A DNA stretch of 64,000 bases from Paraconexibacter antarcticus. GTDB taxonomy: Bacteria > Actinomycetota > Thermoleophilia > Solirubrobacterales > Solirubrobacteraceae. Under the pieces are notes generated by a model that did not search any database, had not been told where the DNA came from, and worked only from the letters and a program-made list of their open reading frames with translations. The stretch's first letter is position 1. Each line of letters starts with the position of its first letter. Positions 53,877 to 62,451 of the stretch are shown piece after piece. The stretch lies in contig NZ_CP098502.1 in assembly GCF_024220175.1 (NCBI RefSeq), positions 1,612,001 through 1,676,000 on the forward strand. The letters are read 5' to 3'. A program made the position numbers and the translations under genes.

Positions 53877-55286
53877 TCACGGCGGCGCGCGGCGCAGCTG
53901 AGGGAAGTACTCCGGGCGGCCTTGGAGCTCGACCGGCCCCTGCTCGACGCACGGCGGGGCCGTGCCGATCAGTGGAACCGTGGTCGGGTTGTGGACGTTC
54001 GAGCAGCTGTAGGCCTTCAGTCCCTGCGCCAGGTCGCCCAGGCCGCCGGGGCGGAGATACGGCGCCGTGCGTGCGCTCGGCGGGCGTTGCCGGAAGCCGG
54101 CGAGCGCCTCATTCCAGAGCGGCAGGACGATCCTCAGGTAGTGGACGGGGCGTCCCGTGCCCGCGTCACGCTGACGTGCCTGGGTGGCGGCGACCATCTT
54201 CGGCCAGGAGGACACGAGCTCGCGGCGGTAGGCCGGCAGGATGCCGGCCAGCGGCGCGAGCTCGCGGGCGAGCGGATGGAGCTCGCGGACGAGCGGGCGG
54301 GCCGCGGCGAGGACCGGGACCAGCTGCGGCAGGGCGTGATCGGCCGGGGCTACGAGGCCCCCCAAGGCGCGGCTCGCCGATCGCAACTCGGGGGCGACGG
54401 CGGTCGCGGCGGCGAGGGTCGGGGCAAGTGCAGGCGCGGCGGGCCGTGCGTCACGCACCACCGGCCCCAGCGCGTTCCCGACGCGCTCGGCCGAGGCGAG
54501 CCCACCGCGCAGGTCCCGCAGGAAGCCCGGGAGGACCCGCACCGTCGCCTCGAGGTCGCGCGGCCGGGCTGCGGTCGTCGTGAGCACCCGGTCGGCCGCC
54601 GTCACGAGCTCCCCGACCCGGGAGTTGCGGTCCCCGACGGCCGCGAACACCGTCCCGGAGTCGCGCACGAGGCCTCGCATCGAACGTCGCTGCCCGTCGA
54701 GGACGGTGAGCAGGTCATCGGCCGCCTCGACCGTTGGCGGCAGCGTCGCCGTCGCGGCCGAGATGTCGGGCCCCCGCCCGCGGACCGCGCGCGACCACGA
54801 CCGCAGCCACGCACCGAGGTGCGCGCGCGTCGGCCGGTCCAGCGCCGAGAGCAGGCGGTCGATCTCGACGGTCGATTCCACGCGTGCCCGTGGCAGCATC
54901 CCCCCCTCGGCCAGGCGTGGTGCCCCGGGGGTGCCCGGCGTCAGCTCGAGGTAGGTCTCGCCGAGCAGTGTCTTCTTGCGCAGGATCGCGCGGATATCGT
55001 CCGGGGGTGGGGCGAACGGTGCGTCGAGCCCGATCTCGGCGTGCGCCTCGCGGCCGACTCGATCGATCCTGATGACCTTGCCGACGGAGATCCCGGAGAT
55101 CCGCACGTCGGCCTGCGTCGAGAGCAGGCCGACGTCCCTGAACGGGACGGTGAAGCGAAACCCCTTCGGCTGCAGCGGGGTTGTCCCCCCGAACGAGATC
55201 CACAAGAAGAGCAGCAGCCCGAAGCAGCTGAGGGCGAAGATGACCATCGTCCCCAGCCGCGCCGGGGTGAGGGCACGCTTGTTCAT
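53877..55286 (-). CDS. MCE family protein, sixth of locus 3
   Basis: This 469-residue protein has an anchor (MVIFALSCFGLLLFLWISFG) almost identical to that of the gene at 42325, and an MCE domain with LLSTQADVRISGISVGKVIR and TLLGETYLELTPGTPGAP. The C-terminal RPEYFPQLRRAPP also matches that paralogue. The ATG at 55286 follows the upstream stop after 13 bases, a wider gap than in locus 2. It is followed by the monooxygenase and P450 genes on the same strand. Confidence 0.87.
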   Translation of the reverse strand: MNKRALTPARLGTMVIFALSCFGLLLFLWISFGGTTPLQPKGFRFTVPFRDVGLLSTQADVRISGISVGKVIRIDRVGREAHAEIGLDAPFAPPPDDIRAILRKKTLLGETYLELTPGTPGAPRLAEGGMLPRARVESTVEIDRLLSALDRPTRAHLGAWLRSWSRAVRGRGPDISAATATLPPTVEAADDLLTVLDGQRRSMRGLVRDSGTVFAAVGDRNSRVGELVTAADRVLTTTAARPRDLEATVRVLPGFLRDLRGGLASAERVGNALGPVVRDARPAAPALAPTLAAATAVAPELRSASRALGGLVAPADHALPQLVPVLAAARPLVRELHPLARELAPLAGILPAYRRELVSSWPKMVAATQARQRDAGTGRPVHYLRIVLPLWNEALAGFRQRPPSARTAPYLRPGGLGDLAQGLKAYSCSNVHNPTTVPLIGTAPPCVEQGPVELQGRPEYFPQLRRAPP

Positions 55287-55299
55287 GTGGGACCTTCCA

Positions 55300-56601
55300 T
55301 CACGGGGCCTCGGGGTTCGTCTTGGGGCACAGCTGCTTCAGCGGCGTGGCGTAGAGCGCCTCGAGCAGGGGCAGCGTGGGCGACAGGAGCTCCGTCGTCG
55401 TGCAGCTGAGCGTGAGCGCACCGCGCCAGTAGGGCCCGTTCGCGTCCTGATTGGACAGGAAGTTGTTGAAGTTGTGCGCGAACCAGGCCGCGAAGAAGAG
55501 GTAGCCCTCGTCCTCGGGGCCCGGCGGATTGAACGCGAGCTCGTTGGTGACGTACCGCGCGTCGTGCAGCACCTTCGTCAGCGGTGGCGTCTGGGCCAGC
55601 AGGCGCCGCACCGGTGTGCGGAGCTCGCGGACGAGGGGCCGCGCTGCGCGGACGAGCGTCGTGAGCCTGGCCAGGGCCGGGGCGCCGCTGCGCAGCAGCG
55701 GCCGGACCCCGGTGACTGCGGCGGGGAGGCGCTCGGCTGTCGGGAGCAGGGTGGTGGCCGCCGCTCGGAGGTTCCGGGCGAACGGCCGCGAGCGCCGCAG
55801 CGCGCTGTCGGCGGAGTCGAGCACGGCCGGGAGCCGAGCGAGCCCCTTGCGCAGTGCCGCGTCCTCGGCCGCGACTGCGGCGAGGGTGGTGTCGCCGCCC
55901 TCGACGAGGCGCGAGAGGTCGGCGTCGCGCGGCCCGAGGACCTCGGTCAGGCTGCGCAGGTTCGCCACGGTCCGCCTGAGCTCGCGGCGGCGGTCGGCGA
56001 TGACCAGCGTCACCGCCCGAGTGCGGGCGGCGGTGGCCTCCGACGCCCGGAAGACGCGCCGCAACTGGGCGGCGCGTCCCTCCAGCGCCCGGCCGCCGCC
56101 GCCGAGCAGGATCTTGAGGTAGTCGCGCACGTCCACGTCGAGGGACGCGAGCACCTCGTCGAGGTTGACGCTCGGCCGGGTGCGGGCGACGCCGAGCACG
56201 TCACCCTCACCGAGCACGCGGGCCGGAGGTCCGCCCGGATCGAGATCGACGGACATGTCCTGCAGGGGGGTCTTCGGGCGCAGCAGCAGGCGGGCGTCGG
56301 CATGGACTGCGGCGAGATCGTCGCGCTGGATGGTCATCTCGACGCGTGCGCGGCCGTCGACCAGACGGACGGACGAGATCTCGCCGACCTTGACGCCCGA
56401 GACGGTCACCTCCTGACCCTGGCCCGGGATGACGGCCTGTGCGTTCCCGAAGTCGGCCGAGATCCGGTAGCGGTCCTCCCACGGCAGGTGCACGCGCTGA
56501 TGGATCAGGATGTAGGTGGCCACCGTCAGCGCGATCAGTCCGAGGGCGGTGATCGCCGCGATGGTCACCAGGTGTGGGCGCAGACGCGTCGGCACCGTCA
56601 T
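55300..56601 (-). CDS. MCE family protein, fifth of locus 3
   Basis: This 433-residue protein has an anchor (LVTIAAITALGLIALTVATY) and an MCE domain with VIPGQGQEVTVSGVKVGEIS and PKTPLQDMSVDLDPGGPPAR. The tail has FFAAWFAHNFNNFLSNQDAN and two Cys. It is the paralogue of the gene at 43731. The ATG overlaps the upstream stop (ATGA). Confidence 0.87.
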   Translation of the reverse strand: MTVPTRLRPHLVTIAAITALGLIALTVATYILIHQRVHLPWEDRYRISADFGNAQAVIPGQGQEVTVSGVKVGEISSVRLVDGRARVEMTIQRDDLAAVHADARLLLRPKTPLQDMSVDLDPGGPPARVLGEGDVLGVARTRPSVNLDEVLASLDVDVRDYLKILLGGGGRALEGRAAQLRRVFRASEATAARTRAVTLVIADRRRELRRTVANLRSLTEVLGPRDADLSRLVEGGDTTLAAVAAEDAALRKGLARLPAVLDSADSALRRSRPFARNLRAAATTLLPTAERLPAAVTGVRPLLRSGAPALARLTTLVRAARPLVRELRTPVRRLLAQTPPLTKVLHDARYVTNELAFNPPGPEDEGYLFFAAWFAHNFNNFLSNQDANGPYWRGALTLSCTTTELLSPTLPLLEALYATPLKQLCPKTNPEAP

Positions 56602-58106
56602 CGTCCACGCTTCGCGGGCGGGGCCTGGGACAGCAGGGTCCGCATCTTCCGGACCGTCGCGAGGGCGTCGGCCAGGGACGGCACCGCCCCACGACCGGGC
56701 CGCAGCCGCCGCTGGACGGGCAGCGGCGGCGCGGGGCGGGAGGCGAGGACCGGGAGCTGCTGTGACTCGCAGGGCACGTCGGGGCGGTAGGGCGGCGCCT
56801 TGTCCGCGGGGTAGTACGGGCTCGTCCCGAGCAGGCGGTCCTTGGTGAGCATCTGGGTCACCGGGCCGGCGACGTCGGTGTTCGTGCGGATCGCGTTGTC
56901 GCCGACGCCGAGGAGGAAGCGGATCCCTGGTCCGTTACCGTCGAAGCTCCCTGTGGAGGCGTTGATCCCCACGAAGGCGTGCAGCAGCTCCTGCCACGCT
57001 GGCTGATCGACCGTCATCGGCCCGTCGGGCACCACGGAGTCCAGTGTCGGGACGATGTTGTCGCGCACGCACCGCGCAATCGGCGCCGCGAGCCCCAAGA
57101 GCGTTGCGGCGCGCGGCACGAGCCTGTCGAGGTCACGAACGACGGGGCGGGCGTCGGCCGCTAGCGCCGCCAGCGCGTCCGGTGCCACGAGGGGGCGGGC
57201 ACGATCCAGGAAGGGGACCGCGAGATCCATGGTGGACGGCGCCGCGCGCAGCGCGGGGCGGAGCGCGCCGGCCAGCTTTCGCACCGGAGCCAGCGCGGCG
57301 CGGATCTCGCGCAGGGCCGGGGGCGAGGTCCGCAGGAGGCGGTCCAGACGTCGCAGGGTCGACTGCAGCGCCTCGCGGCGATCCGCGAGCGCCCCTGCGG
57401 TGCCGGCGAAGCCCTCGACGAGCCCCGCCAGACGGCGATCACGGATCGCGAACGCGCGGGAGATGCGCGCCTGCGACGCCACGAAGCCGCTGAGGTCTCC
57501 CGGTCGGCGGCCGCGGGCGGCGCGCATGCTCACGGCGATGCCGTCGAGCGCCCCCGGCCAGGATCGGAGGCTGCGGTTGACCGCGCGCGCGCCGCCATCG
57601 CTCAGGGCCCCGCCCGTGGTCCGCACGATCGACTGCAGCCCGCGCCGTCCGTCGGCGTCTAGCGGCGAATACACCTCGTCGGGCTCGACGGCCACCGCGG
57701 TCTGGGCGATCGGAACCGTGCCGCCGGCCTCGAGCTCCGGGCTCGACGGTGTCCCGGGGTGCACGTCGACGAAGTAGTTCCCGCCCAGGAACAGCCGGGG
57801 ACGCAGCCTCATCGTCGCGTCGCGGTGGATCGGACGGCCCGCGTCGGTGATCCGCAAGGTGGCCAACGCGGTGCCGCCCGGCCCACGGCCGACGTGCGTG
57901 ACCTTTCCGACGTTCACGCCCGCGATACGCACGGGCGAGCCGCTTCGCAGTCCGCCGGCGGCGGTACCGAAGGTGGCGCGGATCTCGTAGCCGTGGCGGA
58001 AGGGCACGTGCCCGATCAGCGCCGCGCCGATGCCGACCACCAGCATGATGAGCGTGATCACGCCGTACCGGAACGCCGCGGGATCATGGGCGGCCCGGCG
58101 CGTCAC
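56598..58106 (-). CDS. MCE family protein, fourth of locus 3
   Basis: This 502-residue protein has an anchor (YGVITLIMLVVGIGAALIGH) and an MCE domain (GSPVRIAGVNVGKVTHVGRG, then RLFLGGNYFVDVHPGTPSSP). The tail has GINASTGSFDGNGPGIRF and YRPDVPCESQQLPVLA, matching the paralogue at 45008. GTG 58106 overlaps the stop of the upstream gene (GTGA) and was chosen over longer in-frame starts that would enter it. A Pro/Arg-rich end follows. Confidence 0.86.
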   Translation of the reverse strand: MTRRAAHDPAAFRYGVITLIMLVVGIGAALIGHVPFRHGYEIRATFGTAAGGLRSGSPVRIAGVNVGKVTHVGRGPGGTALATLRITDAGRPIHRDATMRLRPRLFLGGNYFVDVHPGTPSSPELEAGGTVPIAQTAVAVEPDEVYSPLDADGRRGLQSIVRTTGGALSDGGARAVNRSLRSWPGALDGIAVSMRAARGRRPGDLSGFVASQARISRAFAIRDRRLAGLVEGFAGTAGALADRREALQSTLRRLDRLLRTSPPALREIRAALAPVRKLAGALRPALRAAPSTMDLAVPFLDRARPLVAPDALAALAADARPVVRDLDRLVPRAATLLGLAAPIARCVRDNIVPTLDSVVPDGPMTVDQPAWQELLHAFVGINASTGSFDGNGPGIRFLLGVGDNAIRTNTDVAGPVTQMLTKDRLLGTSPYYPADKAPPYRPDVPCESQQLPVLASRPAPPLPVQRRLRPGRGAVPSLADALATVRKMRTLLSQAPPAKRGR

Positions 58107-59479
58107 GGCTGCACCACGCTCGGCGGCTGCGAGGTCAGCTCCGTCGTCCCCGGCTGGCGCCCAGGGACGGGCCCGATGACCTGCCGTCCCGGCTCGTACC
58201 GCTCGTTGCCCATCTCGCACTCGCCGTTGATGCCGACGTCCGGCTGAGGGTCGACGTGCAGATCGGGAGACGGCTTGGCGCGCTGGCCGACCATCTCGTC
58301 CAGGCGAGCGACGACGGTGAACCGGAACCACGTCCCGAAGGCATCACCCTGGCTGAGGATGTCGGGCACGTTGCGCAACCACAGGGCGAGGTAGTTGCAC
58401 CGGATCTGCATCGGGTTCACCGATTCGAGAACGGGCTTGAGGGGAGCCACGACATCGGTGAGGCGACGGAGGGCGCCGGCGGTGGCCGGCTCGGCTGACA
58501 GCCGGCCGAGCGCGACCGCCACGGGCTGGAGGCGGCGGGGGATGGACGCGGCGCGGCGCAACGGGCGTCGCGCGTCGGCGAGGGCGCCTCCGAGCGCGCT
58601 GCTCGCCTCCCCGATCCGGTCGAGGCCTGGCTGGGCGGTGCGCAGCAGATCCGTGGTCTGCCCTAGCACGGGACGCAGCGCCGCGAGCGCGCGCTGCCCC
58701 ACCCGCTCGGTGGACGGTGCCTCGTCGATGGTGCCGGCGAGTTCGTGGCGCACGCGGTCCAGAGACGCCGCGGTACGGGCGCCTGCGGCCAGCAGGTGGC
58801 CGAGGGCGGGGGCCACGGGGGCGAGCCGGTCGGCGGCCGCGGCCGCACGTCGGACGAACCGACCGAGGTTCGCCGTACCGCTGAGCGCGCCTGCGACGTG
58901 TCCCAGCCCTGCGAGGGTGCTCGGAAGGGTGGCGAGGGTGCGATTGATGTCGGCCCCGCGTCCGGCCAGGCCGCCGCCCACGTTGCCGGCGATCACCCCG
59001 ACCGCCTCCCGGGTCGGCGGGTCGAGGACCGCGAAAGCGTCGTCGAGGTCGACCGCGGGGGTGTCGTGGGAGCGATCGAGGGTGCCTTCCGGGGGGATGC
59101 TCGCGGGCGAGTGCCCGGGCGTCAGCTCCAGGTACTTCAATCCGAGGTTCGAGCGCTGGCGGACGCGCACCGTCGTGTCCTGGGGCAGCGGCTGGAGCGA
59201 CCGTTCGACCTGGACGGCGACGCGGGCGATCGGCCGTCCGCCGACGACCGTCGCGCGGATCGAGTTGACCCGCCCGACGAGGGCGCCGGCGACGCGGACG
59301 TCGTTGCCCGCCCCGAGCTCGGCCGCATCCGGCAGCTGGACCGTGAAGTGGTATACGGGGACGAACGGCAGGCCCGAGTTCGCGTTGTAGGCGAGGAACA
59401 CCGCGACGACGACGACGAGCACGGTCGTCGCGCCGACGAGCACCGGGTTGCCGGAGAGCGCGTGTCGTGTTCGCCTCAT
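58103..59479 (-). CDS. MCE family protein, third of locus 3
   Basis: This 458-residue protein has an anchor (LVGATTVLVVVVAVFLAYNA) and an MCE domain with GAGNDVRVAGALVGRVNSIR and SNLGLKYLELTPGHSPAS. The tail carries CNYLALWLRNVPDILSQGDA and GECEMGNERYEPGRQVIG, as in the paralogue at 46465. The ATG at 59479 overlaps the upstream stop. The frame stays open far upstream (to about 60829), but that extension is antisense-like filler inside the neighbouring gene and was rejected. Confidence 0.87.
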   Translation of the reverse strand: MRRTRHALSGNPVLVGATTVLVVVVAVFLAYNANSGLPFVPVYHFTVQLPDAAELGAGNDVRVAGALVGRVNSIRATVVGGRPIARVAVQVERSLQPLPQDTTVRVRQRSNLGLKYLELTPGHSPASIPPEGTLDRSHDTPAVDLDDAFAVLDPPTREAVGVIAGNVGGGLAGRGADINRTLATLPSTLAGLGHVAGALSGTANLGRFVRRAAAAADRLAPVAPALGHLLAAGARTAASLDRVRHELAGTIDEAPSTERVGQRALAALRPVLGQTTDLLRTAQPGLDRIGEASSALGGALADARRPLRRAASIPRRLQPVAVALGRLSAEPATAGALRRLTDVVAPLKPVLESVNPMQIRCNYLALWLRNVPDILSQGDAFGTWFRFTVVARLDEMVGQRAKPSPDLHVDPQPDVGINGECEMGNERYEPGRQVIGPVPGRQPGTTELTSQPPSVVQP

Positions 59480-60903
59480 GAGCCGAGCAGGAAGTCGAGC
59501 AGGGAGGTGACCGGATTGACGTCGCCGGTGGCAGCCGGCGGCGAGCCCGGTGGGATCGCGGGAGACGGGGTCACGGGCTGCGACCCCGTCGACGTCAACA
59601 TCGGCGCCGTGCCGGGAGGCGCCTGGTGTCCTGTCCCCGCCGGGCGCGACGCTCGCGGTTGCGGAGCTGCCCGGCGGGTCGGGGACATCGCCGGGCGGTC
59701 GTCGAAGTGGGCCGAGCAGTTGGCCGGATCCTCGATCGAAAGCTCGCACGTGGGCGCGGGCAGGAGGTAGGCGCCGGTGTAATGGCCGTTGCGGTCGTAG
59801 CGCGCCAGTGCTCGCGTGGGGTACAGGAAGAAGCGCATGAGACCCTCCATGGCGCCGCGCTCGCGCAGGTTCTCGGTGAGCGGCTGCAGGAGGTCCACCA
59901 CCGGGCCCGACCGTGCGGTGAGGCGGTCCAGCCGCGGCAGCACACGGCGAGTGGCGCGGATCGCGCGACGTCCGGGGCTGGAGAGCGCGCCGAGCGCGAG
60001 CACCGTGCCGCGGCTGTCCCGGGCGAACGGCGCCAGCGCACGGGTGAGCCGCTCGGCTCCGGGAGCAGCGCGCCGCAGCGCGGCCGCGGCGGGCGAGCCG
60101 GCCTCGGCCAGCCGGCCGAGGTCGTCGAGGGCGGGCTCGGCTTGGGCAAGGAGCCCCGGCAGCCCGCGTACGGCCGCGCGTAGCCGGCCGGCCCGGGCGG
60201 CGGTGGTGCTGGTGACGTTCGCAGAGCGCGCTACGAAGGCGACGACGTCTGACCGCCGCCGCGCGAGGGCGGCGACGATGCGGTCGGACTGCGTCAGTAG
60301 GGGGTGCAGGCGGGCGCGGTCGGCCTGCAGATCGCCGAGCACGCGGTTGAGGGCACCGAGCGCGGGGTTGGCACGTCGGATCGACGCGCTGAGGTCGTCC
60401 GAGCGGCCGGCGAGCCCGCCGCCGAGGGCGCTGACCAGCAACGCCACCCGTGTGGACACGGGCTGGCCAAGGGCGGCGAGCACCTGGTCCAGGTCGACCG
60501 GGGCGTGGGTGCGTGCCAGGGGCACGGTCGGCGTGCCCCCGGGGCCGTTGCGCAACGGCGCGGCCCGGGGCGTGCCCGGGGTGCACTGGATGAACTTCTC
60601 GCCGATGAGGGATTGCGGCTGGATGGTGCAGTCGGCGTCGGCTCGGAAGGGTGCGAACGCGCGGTCCACGTCCATCGACACAAGGGCCTTGCGGCGCGCT
60701 GTCAGCCGGATGTCGCGGACCGAGCCGACGGTGGCACCGGCGATGCGAACGTCCTGGCCGGCCGTCAGGCCATCCGCCGTGTCGAAGACGGCGTCGAGCC
60801 GTACCCGCCCGTCGGCCGTCTGGCCGCAAGCAGCGAGCGCCACGCCCGCGATCGATGCCAGTAGCACCGACACTGCCGCCGTGAGAATGCGTCGCGATCT
60901 CAC
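59476..60903 (-). CDS. MCE family protein with lipobox (lipoprotein), second of locus 3
   Basis: This 475-residue protein starts with a lipoprotein signal: LASIAGVALAAC has the lipobox LAAC with Cys at residue 26. The MCE domain reads LTAGQDVRIAGATVGSVRDI, with two Cys in DADCTIQPQSLIGEKFIQC as in the paralogue at 47829. That paralogue lacks the lipobox Cys. The C-terminal 90 residues are Pro/Thr/Ser-rich with a final helix (NPVTSLLDFLLGS). GTG 60903 overlaps the upstream stop (GTGA). In mycobacterial Mce loci one of the six MCE proteins is also a lipoprotein, so this is expected for the family. Confidence 0.87.
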   Translation of the reverse strand: MRSRRILTAAVSVLLASIAGVALAACGQTADGRVRLDAVFDTADGLTAGQDVRIAGATVGSVRDIRLTARRKALVSMDVDRAFAPFRADADCTIQPQSLIGEKFIQCTPGTPRAAPLRNGPGGTPTVPLARTHAPVDLDQVLAALGQPVSTRVALLVSALGGGLAGRSDDLSASIRRANPALGALNRVLGDLQADRARLHPLLTQSDRIVAALARRRSDVVAFVARSANVTSTTAARAGRLRAAVRGLPGLLAQAEPALDDLGRLAEAGSPAAAALRRAAPGAERLTRALAPFARDSRGTVLALGALSSPGRRAIRATRRVLPRLDRLTARSGPVVDLLQPLTENLRERGAMEGLMRFFLYPTRALARYDRNGHYTGAYLLPAPTCELSIEDPANCSAHFDDRPAMSPTRRAAPQPRASRPAGTGHQAPPGTAPMLTSTGSQPVTPSPAIPPGSPPAATGDVNPVTSLLDFLLGS

Positions 60904-62321
60904 GGCAGGGTCTGCGAGAGGGTGCAGGGTATCGACGTGGACGGGACGGGGAGGCTGCCGTCGGGTGCCCGTCGCGCTCCGCCTGCGCAGCGCGCGGTGT
61001 TCCGCCTGGAGATCGTCAGGCCGGGGATGTTGTCGGGCACGGGCAGGAGGCTCGCCGTGTTGGCCAGGGACGCCTGGTTGGCAACGAGGTTGATGCGGAC
61101 ATATCCGCCGTTGGCGTCGTAGTAGCCGGCCTGCGTGCCGCCGAACCCGTTGGTCGCCCCGAGGATCGCGTCGAGTCCGTACTCACGCAGCCCGGCGGCC
61201 ATCGGGAGGAGCTTGTTCACGGCCTGCGCCGTGTCGGCGAAGGCAGGCAGAGCCTGGCGCGTGACCTGCGGGAGGTCGCGCAGAAGCGCGCCGACGTCCG
61301 GGGTGAGGCGGGTCAGCGCCGTGAGGGCGGGTGCGGCGGCGGTCAGCGTCCACCGCAGCCTGTTGACCACCGGCGGTAGCCTGCGGGCGACGGGCTGGGC
61401 CTCGAGCAGCGCGGGGACGAGATCTGCTGCTGCGGCGCGTACTTCCCGTGCGGTGGCCCCCGCCCGGCGGAGCGTGGCCGGCGCTCGTCGGAGGGACGAG
61501 CTCAGCGCCCGGCGCTCCGCGGCCACGGCGGACGCGGCCGTCGCTGCGCTGCGCAATCCATGACGGAGTGCTGGCTCGTGTGCGGCGAGGGCGCGCATCG
61601 TGGTCGCCGACCGGGTGACGAACTCGCGCAGCGCGGTCTGGTCGTGAGTCAGTTCGCCGAGCGTCTGCTCGCTCTCGGCCAGGGCCGGGTCGAGGCGCTC
61701 GAGCGCCCGGTTGGCTGCACGTGTGCGTCCGTCGAAGACCTGCGCACCACCCGCGACCAGCTGCTGGAGGGCGGCGCGGGTCTCGGCGTCGAACGTGTTG
61801 ATGATCGAATCCAGCTCGACCGCCGCGCTCGTGTTCTCGGCGGGGAGGACCGCGCCGTCGGCGATCTCGGGCCCGTCGTTCCGCCCGGGGCTCAACGCGA
61901 CGTAGTGGCTCGCCACGCCGGACAGCGAGCTTGCGCGGATCGTCGCCGTCGTCCCGGCGTGCAGCGGGACAAGGTGCGCATCGGTGATCTGGATGCGGAT
62001 GTCGGCGGTGCCGTCGGCGGCCAACGCGAGCCCGCGGACGATGCCGACCTTCACCCCGCCCACCTGCACGAGGTTGCCCTTCACGAGTTGGCTGGCGTTG
62101 ATCGTGCGCAGGTGCAGCTCGTACGACCCCCCGCTCGCGAGGACGATGGTCAGCGCGACGGCCGCGGCCACGAGTGCGAGGATCGCCGCGCCCACCCTCC
62201 CGCGTCGATGACCCGCTGTTCCGTCGTCGTGTGGCGCGAGCCGCTTCGTCGGCGAGGCCCGTGCGGCCGCCGGTGTACTGACTCTGATGACCTCTCCCTT
62301 CGAGGACCGCCGAACGATCAA
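60900..62321 (-). CDS. MCE family protein, first of locus 3
   Basis: This protein of up to 473 residues has an anchor (AAILALVAAAVALTIVLASG) and an MCE domain with INASQLVKGNLVQVGGVKVG and LSGVASHYVALSPGRNDGP. The tail has FGGTQAGYYDANGGYVRI and three Cys, as in the paralogue at 49265. The start is uncertain: TTG 62321 has no ribosome site, while GTG 62195 would begin directly before the anchor and lies just after GGGAGG. The first option is listed; the true one may be shorter. The AACGATC core at 62313-62319 lies close to the upstream start. Confidence 0.8.
   Translation of the reverse strand: MIVRRSSKGEVIRVSTPAAARASPTKRLAPHDDGTAGHRRGRVGAAILALVAAAVALTIVLASGGSYELHLRTINASQLVKGNLVQVGGVKVGIVRGLALAADGTADIRIQITDAHLVPLHAGTTATIRASSLSGVASHYVALSPGRNDGPEIADGAVLPAENTSAAVELDSIINTFDAETRAALQQLVAGGAQVFDGRTRAANRALERLDPALAESEQTLGELTHDQTALREFVTRSATTMRALAAHEPALRHGLRSAATAASAVAAERRALSSSLRRAPATLRRAGATAREVRAAAADLVPALLEAQPVARRLPPVVNRLRWTLTAAAPALTALTRLTPDVGALLRDLPQVTRQALPAFADTAQAVNKLLPMAAGLREYGLDAILGATNGFGGTQAGYYDANGGYVRINLVANQASLANTASLLPVPDNIPGLTISRRNTARCAGGARRAPDGSLPVPSTSIPCTLSQTLP
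62313..62320. promoter_or_regulatory. AACGATCA motif at the start of mce locus 3
   Basis: The core AACGATC matches the motifs at 26061 and 50609. It overlaps the TTG candidate start of the first MCE gene, which would fit an operator if translation really starts at GTG 62195. Confidence 0.3.
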
Positions 62322-62439
62322 CAGTGAGACGATATTCGTACCACAATCTCATCTGGGTCGGGGGATTTTTCACTATCTGAACGTTCGCCCGGCGGCTTCA
62401 GTTGTTCCCAGGGCGCTGGCACTGCCCGACGTCATCGCC

Positions 62440-62445
62440 TACGGT
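62440..62445 (+). promoter_or_regulatory. Candidate -10 element for leaderless bioB mRNA
   Basis: TACGGT fits TAnnnT and ends six bases before the bioB ATG. CTGGCA at 62416-62421, 18 bases upstream, may be the -35. No ribosome site precedes the ATG. Confidence 0.4.
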
Positions 62446-62451
62446 CGTGGC

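Noticed and set aside
58103..60829. Very long open frame (about 900 codons) on the minus strand extending the MCE gene upstream
   Set aside because: The upstream half lies inside the neighbouring MCE gene in another frame and has Arg/Pro-rich shadow composition; the real start at 59479 overlaps the neighbour's stop and precedes the conserved anchor.
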